A stretch of 47,402 nucleotides of DNA, taken from Halolamina rubra. GTDB taxonomy: Archaea > Halobacteriota > Halobacteria > Halobacteriales > Haloferacaceae. Shown here one piece after another: positions 1-8,331 of the stretch. The stretch is from the NCBI RefSeq assembly GCF_000739555.1, contig NZ_BBJN01000013.1:1-47402 (forward strand), in the 5' to 3' direction. How positions within the stretch are numbered: position 1 is the first letter of the stretch; each line of letters starts with the position of its first letter. The translations under genes were made by a program, and so were the position numbers. Under the pieces are notes generated by a model that saw only the letters and a program-made list of their open reading frames with translations, searched no databases and was not told the DNA's origin.

Positions 1-737
1 CCGTGGTCGCCGTGCCCGTGGCCCGCGTCCGCCAGCGCCCGCTTCCAGCCCGGGAGGTCGCTGACCTCGCCCTCCTCGAACCGTTCGGTGTCGAGCAGCC
101 ACCCCGGGTCGACCTCGGAGAAGGAGGTGCGGACGGTGTCGGCGTCGGGCTGGAGCGCCGCGACGAGCGCCTCGGCCTCGTCGAGTTCGTCGTCGGTGCA
201 GAGGTCGGATTTGTTCAGCACGACCGCGTTCGACACCTCGATCTGCTCGACCAGCAGGTCCGACAGCGGGCGGTCGTCCTCCTCGGCGGCCGTCCGCTCG
301 GGCGTGCCGTCGCCGCCGAACGTGTCGACGAACAGCCGGGCGTCGACGACGGTCACCAGCCCGTTGACGCGATACCGGGCTGCGGCGGCGGACTCGGTCG
401 TGAACAGCCGCGCGACCGGCGCTGGTTCGGAGATGCCCGAGGACTCCACCACGAGGTGGTCGAACTCGCGCTCGCGGGCGAGCCGGACCACGGCGGTCTC
501 GAGGTCGTCCTGGAGCTCACAGCAGATGCAGCCGTTCGAAAGCTCCTCGACGCCGCCGGTCACGTCGGTTTCGGACCCCTCGGCGACGAGCTCGGCGTCG
601 ACGTTCACGTCGCCCATGTCGTTGACGAGGACGGCGATGTCGCGGTCGCCGGCGTTCTGCAACAGGTGGTTCAGCAGCGTGGTCTTCCCGGCGCCGAGGC
701 TCCCCGAGAGCACCGTGACCGGGATGCGATCGTTCAT
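1..737 (-). CDS. CobW/G3E-family metal-chaperone GTPase (C-terminus beyond window)
   Basis: GTP-dependent metal chaperone of the COG0523/CobW group; these cytosolic proteins deliver a metal ion to client enzymes. Visible are the Walker A loop GSLGAGKTT (residues 12-20), the family-defining metal-binding motif C70-I-C-C73 within NGCICCEL, and the guanine-specificity motif NKSD in VVLNKSDLCTDD. The last residues in the window are His-rich (GHGHGDH), as in the metal-binding linker of this family. About 245 residues are present and the C-terminal domain runs off base 1. The ATG was chosen because the first beta strand and P-loop follow at once. It is divergent from the 98-residue gene and the Get3-like ATPase. 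The metal cannot be told from sequence. Confidence 0.93.
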   Translation of the reverse strand, partial: MNDRIPVTVLSGSLGAGKTTLLNHLLQNAGDRDIAVLVNDMGDVNVDAELVAEGSETDVTGGVEELSNGCICCELQDDLETAVVRLAREREFDHLVVESSGISEPAPVARLFTTESAAAARYRVNGLVTVVDARLFVDTFGGDGTPERTAAEEDDRPLSDLLVEQIEVSNAVVLNKSDLCTDDELDEAEALVAALQPDADTVRTSFSEVDPGWLLDTERFEEGEVSDLPGWKRALADAGHGHGDH

Positions 738-856
738 GCGTGTGGGTGGGTGCCACTCGCTTTTCAACCTCCCGGCAGCGGCTGGCGCCGCCGGCGGCCG
801 ACCCCGCAGCCGCGCCGACGACAGCTTTTACCGCGTGAACTCGTACCATCGGCACG

Positions 857-1153
857 ATGGATCTCTCCGAACGGATCGACGCCTACCTCGACAGCCTCGA
901 GGAGTGGCTCAGGGGGCTGTACCACGGGATGATCAGCCACCCGGCCTACGAGAAGATCGAGAAGGAGGCCGAGGACCTGGAGGACGCGTTCATGCTCGCC
1001 TGCTTCCCGGACGCCTTCGGCATCCCCTCGCCGGTGTCGTACTACACCGCCGAGATCCTCCCCTACCTCGAAGACGAGTTCGAGGCGTGGGAGCGGCGAC
1101 TCTGGGACCGGGACACGATGATCGAGCGCAAGGGCCAGCAGTACCACTTCTGA
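857..1153 (+). CDS. Conserved hypothetical protein upstream of Get3/ArsA ATPase
   Basis: A 98-residue acidic, helix-rich protein with many aromatic residues and no membrane segment or metal motif. I do not recognise a functional family. A TATA-like AGCTTTTACC lies about 24-33 bases before the ATG, which fits a leaderless transcript. Its stop codon overlaps the next start by one base (TGATG), so it is almost certainly co-transcribed and translationally coupled with the ATPase. The context suggests a partner of that ATPase; this is inference. Confidence 0.85.
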   Translation: MDLSERIDAYLDSLEEWLRGLYHGMISHPAYEKIEKEAEDLEDAFMLACFPDAFGIPSPVSYYTAEILPYLEDEFEAWERRLWDRDTMIERKGQQYHF

Positions 1154-2127
1154 TGGAGCCGTTCGTGTTCTTCGGCGGGAAGGGCGGCGTCGGCAAGACC
1201 ACCGTCTCGTGTGCGTACGCCCGCAAGTGCGCCGACGCGGGCGTCGACACGCTCGTGGTCTCGACCGACCCAGCCCACTCCGTCTCAGACGTGTTCGACC
1301 AGGAGTTCGGCGACGCCCCCGAGCCCGTCGAGGGCGTCGACGGGCTCGACGCGCTGGAGATCGACCCCGACGAGGAGGTGACCGCCCACCTCGACGAGAT
1401 CCGCAACCGGCTCTCCGACCAGGTGTCGGCGTCGATGGTCAACGAGATCAACAAACAGCTCGAGATGGCCCACCAGACGCCGGGGGCCTACGAGTCGGCG
1501 CTGTTCGACCGCTTCGTCGACGTGATGAAGGAGAGCGACCCGTACGACCGCGTGGTGTTCGACACCGCGCCCACGGGGTCGACGCTGCGCCTGCTCGGGC
1601 TCCCGGAGTTCCTCGAGGACTGGGTCGACCGCCTGATGTACAAGCGCCGCCAGAGCATCGACCTGTTCGAGAAGGCCGCCATCGGGCAGAACGAGCCCCG
1701 GCGGGTGATGGAGGGCGACCCCGTGCTCGAACGGCTGCAGGACCGCAAGGAGTTCTTCGAGTTCGCGGGCGGCGCGCTCCGGAACGACGCGGCGTTCTTC
1801 CTCGTGTTGAACCCCGACCAGCTCTCCGTCAACGAGACCGCGCGCGCCATCGACGACATGGACGCCGAGGGGCTCGGCGTCGACGGGCTGATCGCGAACA
1901 AGCTCACGCCCGCGCCCGACGACGACGAGAACGGCCGCGGCGCGCGCTACCTCCGCGACCGGATCGAGACGGAGACCGACCGGCTGGATCAGGTCCGCGA
2001 CTCGCTCGCCCCGCCGCTGCTGGCGGAGATCGAGACCCGTACCCGGGAGATCCGGGGGGATCTCCTGGCCGACGTGGCCGCCGAACTCGACGTGTCCGTC
2101 GGCGTCGAGGAGCCGACGTTCGTCTGA
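1153..2127 (+). CDS. Get3/ArsA-family ATPase
   Basis: A single-domain 324-residue ArsA/Get3 ATPase, half the length of bacterial ArsA pumps and close to eukaryotic Get3. It has the deviant Walker A GKGGVGKTT (residues 8-16), the switch I motif STDPAHS, and the switch II/Walker B segment DTAPTGSTLRLL. Family members dimerise and target tail-anchored membrane proteins or regulate an arsenite pump. The helical region in the middle (ANKQLEMAH to MYKRRQSID) matches where Get3 binds clients. The arsenic operon lies 28 kb away and has its own Acr3 pump, so a Get3-like targeting role seems likelier than arsenite export. The ATG overlapping the upstream stop codon was chosen; the frame stays open further 5' but reads through non-coding sequence. 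Confidence 0.93.
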   Translation: MEPFVFFGGKGGVGKTTVSCAYARKCADAGVDTLVVSTDPAHSVSDVFDQEFGDAPEPVEGVDGLDALEIDPDEEVTAHLDEIRNRLSDQVSASMVNEINKQLEMAHQTPGAYESALFDRFVDVMKESDPYDRVVFDTAPTGSTLRLLGLPEFLEDWVDRLMYKRRQSIDLFEKAAIGQNEPRRVMEGDPVLERLQDRKEFFEFAGGALRNDAAFFLVLNPDQLSVNETARAIDDMDAEGLGVDGLIANKLTPAPDDDENGRGARYLRDRIETETDRLDQVRDSLAPPLLAEIETRTREIRGDLLADVAAELDVSVGVEEPTFV

Positions 2128-2237
2128 TCGGTGGCCGCTGAGCGCCGTATCTTTTTCACATCGACCGGTCCACCCGTAACGATTGGCCAACGCTTAAGTC
2201 CTGCACACCAATCTCTATCACGAAGGTACGTGACACA

Positions 2238-4112
2238 ATGACTCAGGTAATTTGGATCGTGGCGGCGGTGTTGATCACGTTCTCCGTCGGGTACGTCGGG
2301 TACTCGAAGTACCTCTCGCAGTTCGTCGACCTCGACGACTCGCGTGAGACACCGGCCCACAAGTACGAAGACGGGCAGGAGTACGTTCCATCGAAGAAAC
2401 CAGTGCTGCTCGGGCACCACTTCTCGAGCATCGCGGGCGGCGCGCCGATCGTCGGTCCGATCACGGCCGGCGCCATCTGGGGCTGGGTCCCCGCGCTCGC
2501 GTGGGTGGCCATCGGGAACCCCCTGATGGGCGCCGTCCACGACTTCGTCTCGCTGTCCGGATCGATGCGGCACGAGGGGAAGTCGATCGGCTACATCATC
2601 GGCGAGTACGTGGGTGAACGCGGGAAGAACCTGCTGCTGTGGTTCGCGTTCCTCACCATCATCCTCGTCGTCGCGGTGTTCGCGCTCGTCGTCGGGATCG
2701 TGCTGAACGCGTTCCCCTCGGCGGCCACCGCGAGCTTCGTGTACATCGCGCTCGCCGTGGTGTTCGGGTTCTACCTGTACCAACTCGACGGTCCGTTCAT
2801 CCCCGGGACGGTCGTGTTCGTCGCGGGCGTGTTCGCGGGCGTCTGGTTCGGTATCAACAACCCCATCGCGCTGTTCCCGGCCGTCGAGGCCGGCGCCTAC
2901 CCCGAGGGGACGATCGTCCTGCTCGGCTTCCTCGGCAACGGGGCGTGGCTCCCCGGCGCGACGCTCGAGGCCAGCGCGATCCTGACCCCGAACGTCGCGG
3001 CCTGGGTGCCGACGATCCTGATCTACGCGGCGGTCGCGAGCGCGCTCCCCGTGTGGACGCTGCTCCAGCCGCGTGACTACCTGTCGTCGTTCCTCCTGTA
3101 CGCGGGGGTCGGCGGCGCGCTGATCGCGATCATCGCCGGCACGCTGCTCGGCACGGCCAGCCAGCCGCTGGTGGTCGCCGACAGCATCGCCGCGTTCGAA
3201 GGGTTCCTCGGCGTGCCAGCGGTCTCGCCGTTCCCACTGTTCCCGATGCTGTTCGTGACGATCGCCTGCGGGACGATCAGCGGGTTCCACTCGCTGGTCT
3301 CCTCCGGGACGACAGCCAAACAGCTCAACAAGGAGAGCGACGCCCGCCTGATCGGCTACGGCGGGATGCTCGGCGAGGGGCTGCTCGCCGCGGTCGCGCT
3401 CTCGACGCTCGCGGTCGCCGGCGGCGCCGAAGCGGCAGCCGGCGGTGGCATCGGCGGGGCGCTGCCGAACTTCGCGAGCGGCGGCGGGATCATCCTCACC
3501 AGTCTGGGGATCCCCGCCAGCTTCGGCGCGCCGTTCATGGCGCTCGTGCTCGTGAGCTTCCTGCTCACGTCGACTGACACGGCCGCCCGACTCGGTCGGT
3601 ACATGATGGAGGAGATCATCGGCACGCCCGGCAGCGGTACGGACACCGGGCTCTCCGGCGATCTCGACTCCTTCGCCCGCGGTCGGTACACGAACCCGAT
3701 CATCCAGTGTGGCCTCGGCTACGTGCTGGTCATCTCGGGCGAGTGGGCGACGCTGTGGACGCTGTTCGGCGGCGCGAACCAGCTGCTGGCCGCGCTGGCG
3801 CTGCTGACCGCGACCGTCTGGCTCGCCAACTGGGACGAGTCCAAACAGCTGGTCTCCACCGGCGTCCCGATGGTGCTGATGGTGTCCATCACCATCCTCG
3901 GCATCTCTTGGGTCGCGTTCAAAGAGCAGCTGTACGACCAGCTGATCATGGGCGGCGCGAGCGGGCTCGGTGCCCAGATCTCCGCGTCGGTCCGGATCGT
4001 GCTGGCGCTGGTGCTGATGTACCTGGCGCTCTCGCTGGTCAAGATCGGCTACGACAACATCAGCAACGTCCGCGGCGGCAGCGGTGCGACGCCGGAACCG
4101 AGTGACGACTGA
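2238..4112 (+). CDS. cstA: Carbon starvation protein CstA (peptide/pyruvate transporter family)
   Basis: A polytopic inner-membrane transporter of 624 residues, somewhat shorter than the roughly 700 of E. coli CstA. Conserved segments include HHFSSIAGGAPIVGP, VPALAWVAIGNPLMGAVHDF, the central IACGTISGFHSLVSSGTTAKQL and LTSTDTAARLGRYMMEE. At least a dozen hydrophobic helices are apparent. Bacterial homologues import peptides or pyruvate during starvation. A TATA-like CGCTTAAGTC lies about 40-50 bases before the ATG. No regulator or kinase is adjacent, and the gene stands alone between unrelated neighbours. Confidence 0.95.
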   Translation: MTQVIWIVAAVLITFSVGYVGYSKYLSQFVDLDDSRETPAHKYEDGQEYVPSKKPVLLGHHFSSIAGGAPIVGPITAGAIWGWVPALAWVAIGNPLMGAVHDFVSLSGSMRHEGKSIGYIIGEYVGERGKNLLLWFAFLTIILVVAVFALVVGIVLNAFPSAATASFVYIALAVVFGFYLYQLDGPFIPGTVVFVAGVFAGVWFGINNPIALFPAVEAGAYPEGTIVLLGFLGNGAWLPGATLEASAILTPNVAAWVPTILIYAAVASALPVWTLLQPRDYLSSFLLYAGVGGALIAIIAGTLLGTASQPLVVADSIAAFEGFLGVPAVSPFPLFPMLFVTIACGTISGFHSLVSSGTTAKQLNKESDARLIGYGGMLGEGLLAAVALSTLAVAGGAEAAAGGGIGGALPNFASGGGIILTSLGIPASFGAPFMALVLVSFLLTSTDTAARLGRYMMEEIIGTPGSGTDTGLSGDLDSFARGRYTNPIIQCGLGYVLVISGEWATLWTLFGGANQLLAALALLTATVWLANWDESKQLVSTGVPMVLMVSITILGISWVAFKEQLYDQLIMGGASGLGAQISASVRIVLALVLMYLALSLVKIGYDNISNVRGGSGATPEPSDD

Positions 4113-4179
4113 TCGGCATCGTCACCCTGTCGGACCGAGTGACGGCTGATCGTCACTCCGGATCGCGCGACGACTGACC

Positions 4180-4204
4180 GCCGCCGACACGCGGTCTCGG
4201 CGGC
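4180..4204. terminator. Stem-loop downstream of cstA
   Basis: An 8-bp perfect inverted repeat (GCCGCCGA ... TCGGCGGC) with a 9-base loop lies in the 183-base gap between the converging cstA and the next gene. It is not followed by a T run, so it is at most a candidate termination or mRNA 3'-end structure. Confidence 0.3.
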
Positions 4205-4295
4205 GACGGACGCTGCGACGCCGGTCGGCCACGACGCGTGGCCGCACCGTCACGGTCCCCATTACCTTCCCTCCGCAGAAACGAGCCAGCGACAG

Positions 4296-4910
4296 CTACG
4301 TCCAGAACCGCTTGGCGAACCGCGAGAGGAAGCTCTCGCTCGGGCGCTCGACGTCGCCCCAGAGCGCGAACGCCTCGGCGGTGTCGGCCTCGGTGCTCGC
4401 GATAGCGGTCTCGCTCTCGGGAGCGACGACGACGAGGTTGATCTCGTAGTGGCCGTAGTAGCCGTACGCCAGTAGCTCCCGCTCGCGGAACCCCTCGACG
4501 AACTCCCGGACCGAGTCGGTGAGCTCGTCGGCGACGACGACGAACGTGAACTCCGTCCCGAAGTGCTCCTCGCTCGGGACGATCCAGTCGTCGGCGAGCT
4601 CGTGGCCCAGCTCGACCAGCGACTCCAGGTCGGCGACGGTCGGACGGGCGCTCCGGCGGGCGAACAGGTACTCCGCGCGGTCGTGGTCGGCGTAGCTCAG
4701 CGCGGGGTGGAAGAACTGCTTCTGGGTGCGTACCCGGAACTCGCCGTACAGGTCGAACGGCTCGCCCGCGACGCGGTAGTCGCGTTCGAGGTCGTAGCTG
4801 AACATCAGCCGGTCGCTCACCCGGTCGAAGTACTCGTCGTCCCAGGTCGGCACCTCCTCGCGGACCTCCTGGGGGAGCTCCTCCGGGTCCCGCGCGTCGG
4901 CCTCGGTCAT
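4296..4910 (-). CDS. Conserved haloarchaeal hypothetical protein
   Basis: A soluble acidic protein of 204 residues. The middle (FTFVVVADELTDSVREFVEG, then YGYYGHYEINLVVVAPE) looks like an alpha/beta fold with two adjacent strands, and the C-terminus is basic-aromatic (SRFAKRFW). There is no signal peptide, membrane helix or recognised catalytic motif, and I cannot name the family. The ATG was chosen because upstream in-frame sequence has arginine-rich, non-acidic composition unlike local genes. It is transcribed alone, converging on cstA. Confidence 0.8.
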   Translation of the reverse strand: MTEADARDPEELPQEVREEVPTWDDEYFDRVSDRLMFSYDLERDYRVAGEPFDLYGEFRVRTQKQFFHPALSYADHDRAEYLFARRSARPTVADLESLVELGHELADDWIVPSEEHFGTEFTFVVVADELTDSVREFVEGFRERELLAYGYYGHYEINLVVVAPESETAIASTEADTAEAFALWGDVERPSESFLSRFAKRFWT

Positions 4911-5049
4911 CGGCGCCCCCCGAGATCCCGGTCGCGGTCGCCCGTCGCGGTTCGGCGTCTCATGGTCGACTGTGGCACACGGTCGCGCAAAAACCCGTCG
5001 CGTGGCCGGCGCCGGCACATCTATCACTGTGGACCCGTAACACACCCTC

Positions 5050-5271
5050 ATGAGCGACGAACAGCCGACGGAAGCTTGCGGGCGCTGTTCGATGACCACC
5101 GTCGTCGACGCCGTCAACGCCGACGGCGAGGGGCCGAAGCGTGACCCGTTCGGCGAGGAGCGCATCGAGGTCGACGAGTCGTCGATGCGTCGGATCTCCC
5201 CGGTCGCGTGGATGGGGAAGGTCACCGGCCGCCTGAACGCCGCCGTGCAGCGGCTGACGTACGGCAAGTAG
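5050..5271 (+). CDS. Small CxxC hypothetical protein
   Basis: A 73-residue protein with one CGRCSM motif near the N-terminus (residues 10-13 hold the two cysteines) and a basic, amphipathic C-terminus (WMGKVTGRLNAAVQRLTYGK). The lone CxxC could bind metal as a dimer or be redox active. A TATA-like CATCTATCAC is about 25-32 bases before the ATG. The acidic middle and the promoter support it as a real gene, but I recognise no family. Confidence 0.7.
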   Translation: MSDEQPTEACGRCSMTTVVDAVNADGEGPKRDPFGEERIEVDESSMRRISPVAWMGKVTGRLNAAVQRLTYGK

Positions 5272-5298
5272 TTCTCGGAGCCGGGCGTCGCCGCCGAC

Positions 5299-5688
5299 TC
5301 AGCGGCGCTCGCTCGCGCGGTGGTCGTAGTGTGTCGCCGCCTCGTCCCAGCGAGCGAGTAGCTCGCGGGCTTCCTCGGGCACGTGCGCCCGCTCGTAGTT
5401 CTCGCCAGCGAACGCGGCGACGGCGTCGTAGTCCGCAAACCGGATCTGGGTGACGAACTCGACCTCGTCGCCGGCCTCCCTGCGCAGCAGGTCGTAGCCG
5501 CGATAGCCGTCGCCGGAGAGATTCTCCAGCAGTCCGTCGTCGGGGTCGACGAGGAACCGTTCGTACTCGTCGGCGTCCTCGGGCTCCGTCCAGCCGTGCC
5601 AGACGCGGACGATCGCGCCGCCCGTCCGCCCACCGTCTGCGTCGCCCGCCGGACCGTCGTTCGGGTCGGTCGCCGGATCCCCGCTCAC
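5299..5688 (-). CDS. Antibiotic-biosynthesis-monooxygenase-like (ABM) domain protein
   Basis: A 129-residue protein. After an acidic, Gly/Asp-rich N-terminal tail of about 25 residues come the strand IVRVWHGWTEPEDADEYERF, a helix, then VEFVTQIRFADYDAVAAFAG. That is the layout of dimeric alpha/beta-barrel ABM proteins (monooxygenases or hydroperoxide-handling enzymes). The GTG start overlaps the stop of the upstream FAH gene by four bases (GTGA), indicating one operon and probably a shared small-molecule pathway. The substrate is unknown. Confidence 0.78.
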   Translation of the reverse strand: MSGDPATDPNDGPAGDADGGRTGGAIVRVWHGWTEPEDADEYERFLVDPDDGLLENLSGDGYRGYDLLRREAGDEVEFVTQIRFADYDAVAAFAGENYERAHVPEEARELLARWDEAATHYDHRASERR

Positions 5689-6416
5689 CGAGTGACCTCG
5701 TGCTCGAGGACGCCGACGCCCTCGACCTCGATCTCGACCGTGTCGCCGTCCTCGAACGGGCCGACGCCCTCGGGGGTGCCGGTGGCGATCACGTCGCCGG
5801 GTTCGAGCGTCATGTACTGGGTCGCCTCCTCGATCAGCGCCGGCACGTCGAACACCATCTGGTCGATGGTGGCGTCCTGCTTCACCTCGCCGTTCACCCG
5901 GGTCTGGATCGTCGCGTCGTCGGGGACGTGCTCGGGGTCGGCGACGCAGGGGCCGATGGGCGCCGCGCCGTCGAACGCCTTGCCGCGGACCCACTGGGAC
6001 TCGCTGCGCTGGTCGTCGCGGTTCGACACGTCGTCGACGCAGGTGTAGCCCGCGACGTACTCCATCGCCTCGTCGGCGTCGACGTGCTTGGCCTGCTTCC
6101 CGATGACGACGCCGAGTTCGGCCTCCCACTCGACGCGCTCCTTCCCCGCGGGGAGCGTCACGGTGTCGCCGTGGCCCGCGACGGTGTTCGGCCCCTTCAG
6201 GAACAGGAGCGGCCGGTCCGGCACGTCGGCGTCGTGCTCCTCGGCGTGGGCGACGTAGTTGCGCCCGACGCAGACGACCTTGCTCGGCTCGCTGGGGGCG
6301 AGCAGGTCGACCTCGTCGAGGTCGTACTCCTCGCCGGCGAAGCTGACGGAGTCGCCGTGCCACTCGCCGTCTCGTACCGCGCCGCTGGGGTCTCGGAAGC
6401 GTGCGTGTCGCATCAC
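5685..6416 (-). CDS. Fumarylacetoacetate hydrolase (FAH) family protein
   Basis: A 243-residue FAH-fold enzyme. It shows VCVGRNYVAHAEEH at residues 48-61, the substrate/metal site LFLKGPNT, the metal ligands in VEWEAELGVVIG (the E-x-E of the family), GYTCVDDVSNRD, and the C-terminal TGTPEGVGP loop. FAH-fold proteins hydrolyse or decarboxylate acylpyruvates or oxaloacetate, or dehydrate keto-acids. Two tandem ATGs begin the gene; either could be used. A TATA-like GACTTAGCC lies about 32-40 bases upstream. It forms an operon with the ABM-domain gene. The pentose cluster has a different FAH paralogue at 17 kb. Confidence 0.9.
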   Translation of the reverse strand: MMRHARFRDPSGAVRDGEWHGDSVSFAGEEYDLDEVDLLAPSEPSKVVCVGRNYVAHAEEHDADVPDRPLLFLKGPNTVAGHGDTVTLPAGKERVEWEAELGVVIGKQAKHVDADEAMEYVAGYTCVDDVSNRDDQRSESQWVRGKAFDGAAPIGPCVADPEHVPDDATIQTRVNGEVKQDATIDQMVFDVPALIEEATQYMTLEPGDVIATGTPEGVGPFEDGDTVEIEVEGVGVLEHEVTR

Positions 6417-6491
6417 AGTGAGCGTCGCTCCCCCGTGGCTAAGTCGTTCCGACTGCGGCGAACGCGGCGGGGGAGCCGGCGTCTGTCACCC

Positions 6492-6773
6492 TCACCAGCG
6501 CACCTCGAACCCGTCGAGCTCCCGTGGCTCCTCGTACGCCACCGCGACGCCGTCGACGCTGGCGCGCGGGCTCCCGGTGTGACACCAGCCGATCATCGAC
6601 TCCACCGATCGCGGGTCACCCTCGAACACCGCCTCCACGCGGCCGTCGTCCAGGTTGCGGACCCACCCGTCCACCCCGCGGCGGGTGGCGGTCTCCTCGG
6701 TGTTGGCCCGGTAGCCGACGCCCTGTACCGTTCCGCTGACGTGGACGTGTGCCCGCACGTGCTCGTCGCTCAT
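6492..6773 (-). CDS. acyP: Acylphosphatase
   Basis: A 93-residue acylphosphatase that hydrolyses carboxyl-phosphate bonds in small molecules such as acetyl- or carbamoyl-phosphate. The phosphate cradle GTVQGVGYRAN spans residues 14-24 with the catalytic Arg22, and Asn40 sits in GWVRNLDDGRVEAVFEGD; both line up with the Arg/Asn pair of characterised enzymes. Length is normal for the family. A TATA-like AAGTTAAGTG precedes it by about 26-35 bases. It is divergent from the mutase gene. Confidence 0.95.
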   Translation of the reverse strand: MSDEHVRAHVHVSGTVQGVGYRANTEETATRRGVDGWVRNLDDGRVEAVFEGDPRSVESMIGWCHTGSPRASVDGVAVAYEEPRELDGFEVRW

Positions 6774-6866
6774 GGTCGGTGGATCGGCTGAGCGACACTT
6801 AACTTCGGTGTCGAGCCCCGGCCCGGAACCGGGCAGGCAAAGTAGCCCCACGCCGAGTGCCCGACC

Positions 6867-8240
6867 ATGGAACTGTTCGGAACGGCGGGGATCCGCGGCG
6901 ACGCCCGCGAGCGGGTGACGCCGTCGCTGGCCCTGCGCGTGGGGCAGGCGGCGGCCGAGGACGCGCTGGAACGGGCGGGATCGGACGAGTCGGTCGAGTT
7001 CGTCGTCGCCCGCGACGGTCGCGAGACGGGGCAGGCGCTGGTCGACGCGATGGCGTCCGGGCTCGCCTCGGCCGGCGCGGACGTGGTCGAGATCGGGCAG
7101 GCGCCGACGCCAGCGCTAGCGTACGCCAGCCAGGGTCGCTACGGCGTCGCGCTCACGGCCTCCCACAACCCGCCGGCGGACAACGGCATCAAGCTGTTCG
7201 AGGACGGCGTGGAGTACAGCGGCGAGGCCGAGGCCCGTATCGAGGGCCGGATCGAGGCGGGCACGGAGCCGACCCACTGGGACGCGTGGGGCAGCCGCGA
7301 GGGCGCAGCGGTGCTCGACGACTACCGCGAGGCAGTCGTCGCGTTCGCCCGGCAGTTCGGCGCCGACCTCGACGGGCTCCGGGTCGTCGTCGACTGCGGC
7401 AACGGGATGGCGGCGCTGGCGACGCCGCAGGTGCTCCGCGAGCTCGGGGCGGAGGTCGTCACGCTCAACGGCAACGTCGACGGCCACTTCCCGGGCCGCG
7501 GGAGCAAGCCGACCGAGGATACGCTGGGGGACTGTATGCGGTTCATGGGCGACGGCGAGTTCGACCTCGGCATCGCCCACGACGGCGACGCCGACCGGAT
7601 CGTCGTGCTCACGGGCGACGGCGAGGTAGTCCACGAGGACACGGTTCTCGCGATGCTGGCCGAGGAGTACGTCGCCGCAGCGGACTCCGAGGATCCGGCG
7701 GTCGTGACGACGCCGAACGCCTCGGCGCGCATCGACGAGCGCGTCCGCGCCGCCGGCGGCCGCGTCGAGCGCGTCGCGCTGGGCTACCTCCACGACGGCA
7801 TCGCCGACGCACGCGCCGGCGGCGCCGACGTGGCGTTCGCCGCCGAGCCGTGGAAGCACGTCCACACGCGCTTCGGCGGCTGGATCGACGGCGTCGCCTC
7901 CGCGGCCGTGCTGGCCCGGCTGGTCGCCGAGATCCCGCTCGCACAGCGCCGCGAGCCGATCCAGGAGCGACCGTACCGGAAGGTGAGCGTCCCCTGTGCG
8001 GACGACGCCAAGGTCGACGCGATGGCGCGACTGGCCGAGACGCTGCCGGAGCGGTTCCCGGAGGCCAACGTCGACGACGAGTACGGCGTCCGCCTGGAGC
8101 TGCCGGACGCCTCGTGGGTGCTTGTGCGGCCGAGCGGGACGGAGCCGTACCTCCGGATATACGCGGAGAGCGAGGACGTGGAGACGCTCTCTGAAGCCGC
8201 GAGGACGGTCGTCGAGGACGCGATCGCCGACGCAGAGTGA
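6867..8240 (+). CDS. glmM: Phosphoglucosamine/phosphomannomutase-family alpha-D-phosphohexomutase
   Basis: A 457-residue phosphohexomutase interconverting sugar 6- and 1-phosphates through a phosphoserine. All four domains are visible: LFGTAGIRG at the N-terminus, the phosphoserine loop TASHNPPADNGIK, the magnesium loop DGDADR, and the phosphate-binding RPSGTEPYLRIY near the C-terminus. The sugar-binding loop, commonly GE-x-SGH, reads AAEPWKH here, so substrate preference may differ from standard GlmM and the symbol is provisional. No amino-sugar genes are adjacent. The ATG was chosen because MELFGTAGIRG is the usual family N-terminus. Confidence 0.9.
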   Translation: MELFGTAGIRGDARERVTPSLALRVGQAAAEDALERAGSDESVEFVVARDGRETGQALVDAMASGLASAGADVVEIGQAPTPALAYASQGRYGVALTASHNPPADNGIKLFEDGVEYSGEAEARIEGRIEAGTEPTHWDAWGSREGAAVLDDYREAVVAFARQFGADLDGLRVVVDCGNGMAALATPQVLRELGAEVVTLNGNVDGHFPGRGSKPTEDTLGDCMRFMGDGEFDLGIAHDGDADRIVVLTGDGEVVHEDTVLAMLAEEYVAAADSEDPAVVTTPNASARIDERVRAAGGRVERVALGYLHDGIADARAGGADVAFAAEPWKHVHTRFGGWIDGVASAAVLARLVAEIPLAQRREPIQERPYRKVSVPCADDAKVDAMARLAETLPERFPEANVDDEYGVRLELPDASWVLVRPSGTEPYLRIYAESEDVETLSEAARTVVEDAIADAE

Positions 8241-8331
8241 GACCAGTCACGGCGAGCGGGCGACCGCGACCTCCGGTTCGCGGTTTCGGAGCCGATGCCG
8301 TGACTGGGTGAGAACCGAACCGCAGTCGATC

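Noticed and set aside
88-1152. In-frame 5' extension of the Get3-like ATPase of about 350 residues
   Set aside because: Ser/Arg-rich, non-acidic composition, and it is antisense to the CobW gene. The conserved N-terminus begins at the downstream ATG.
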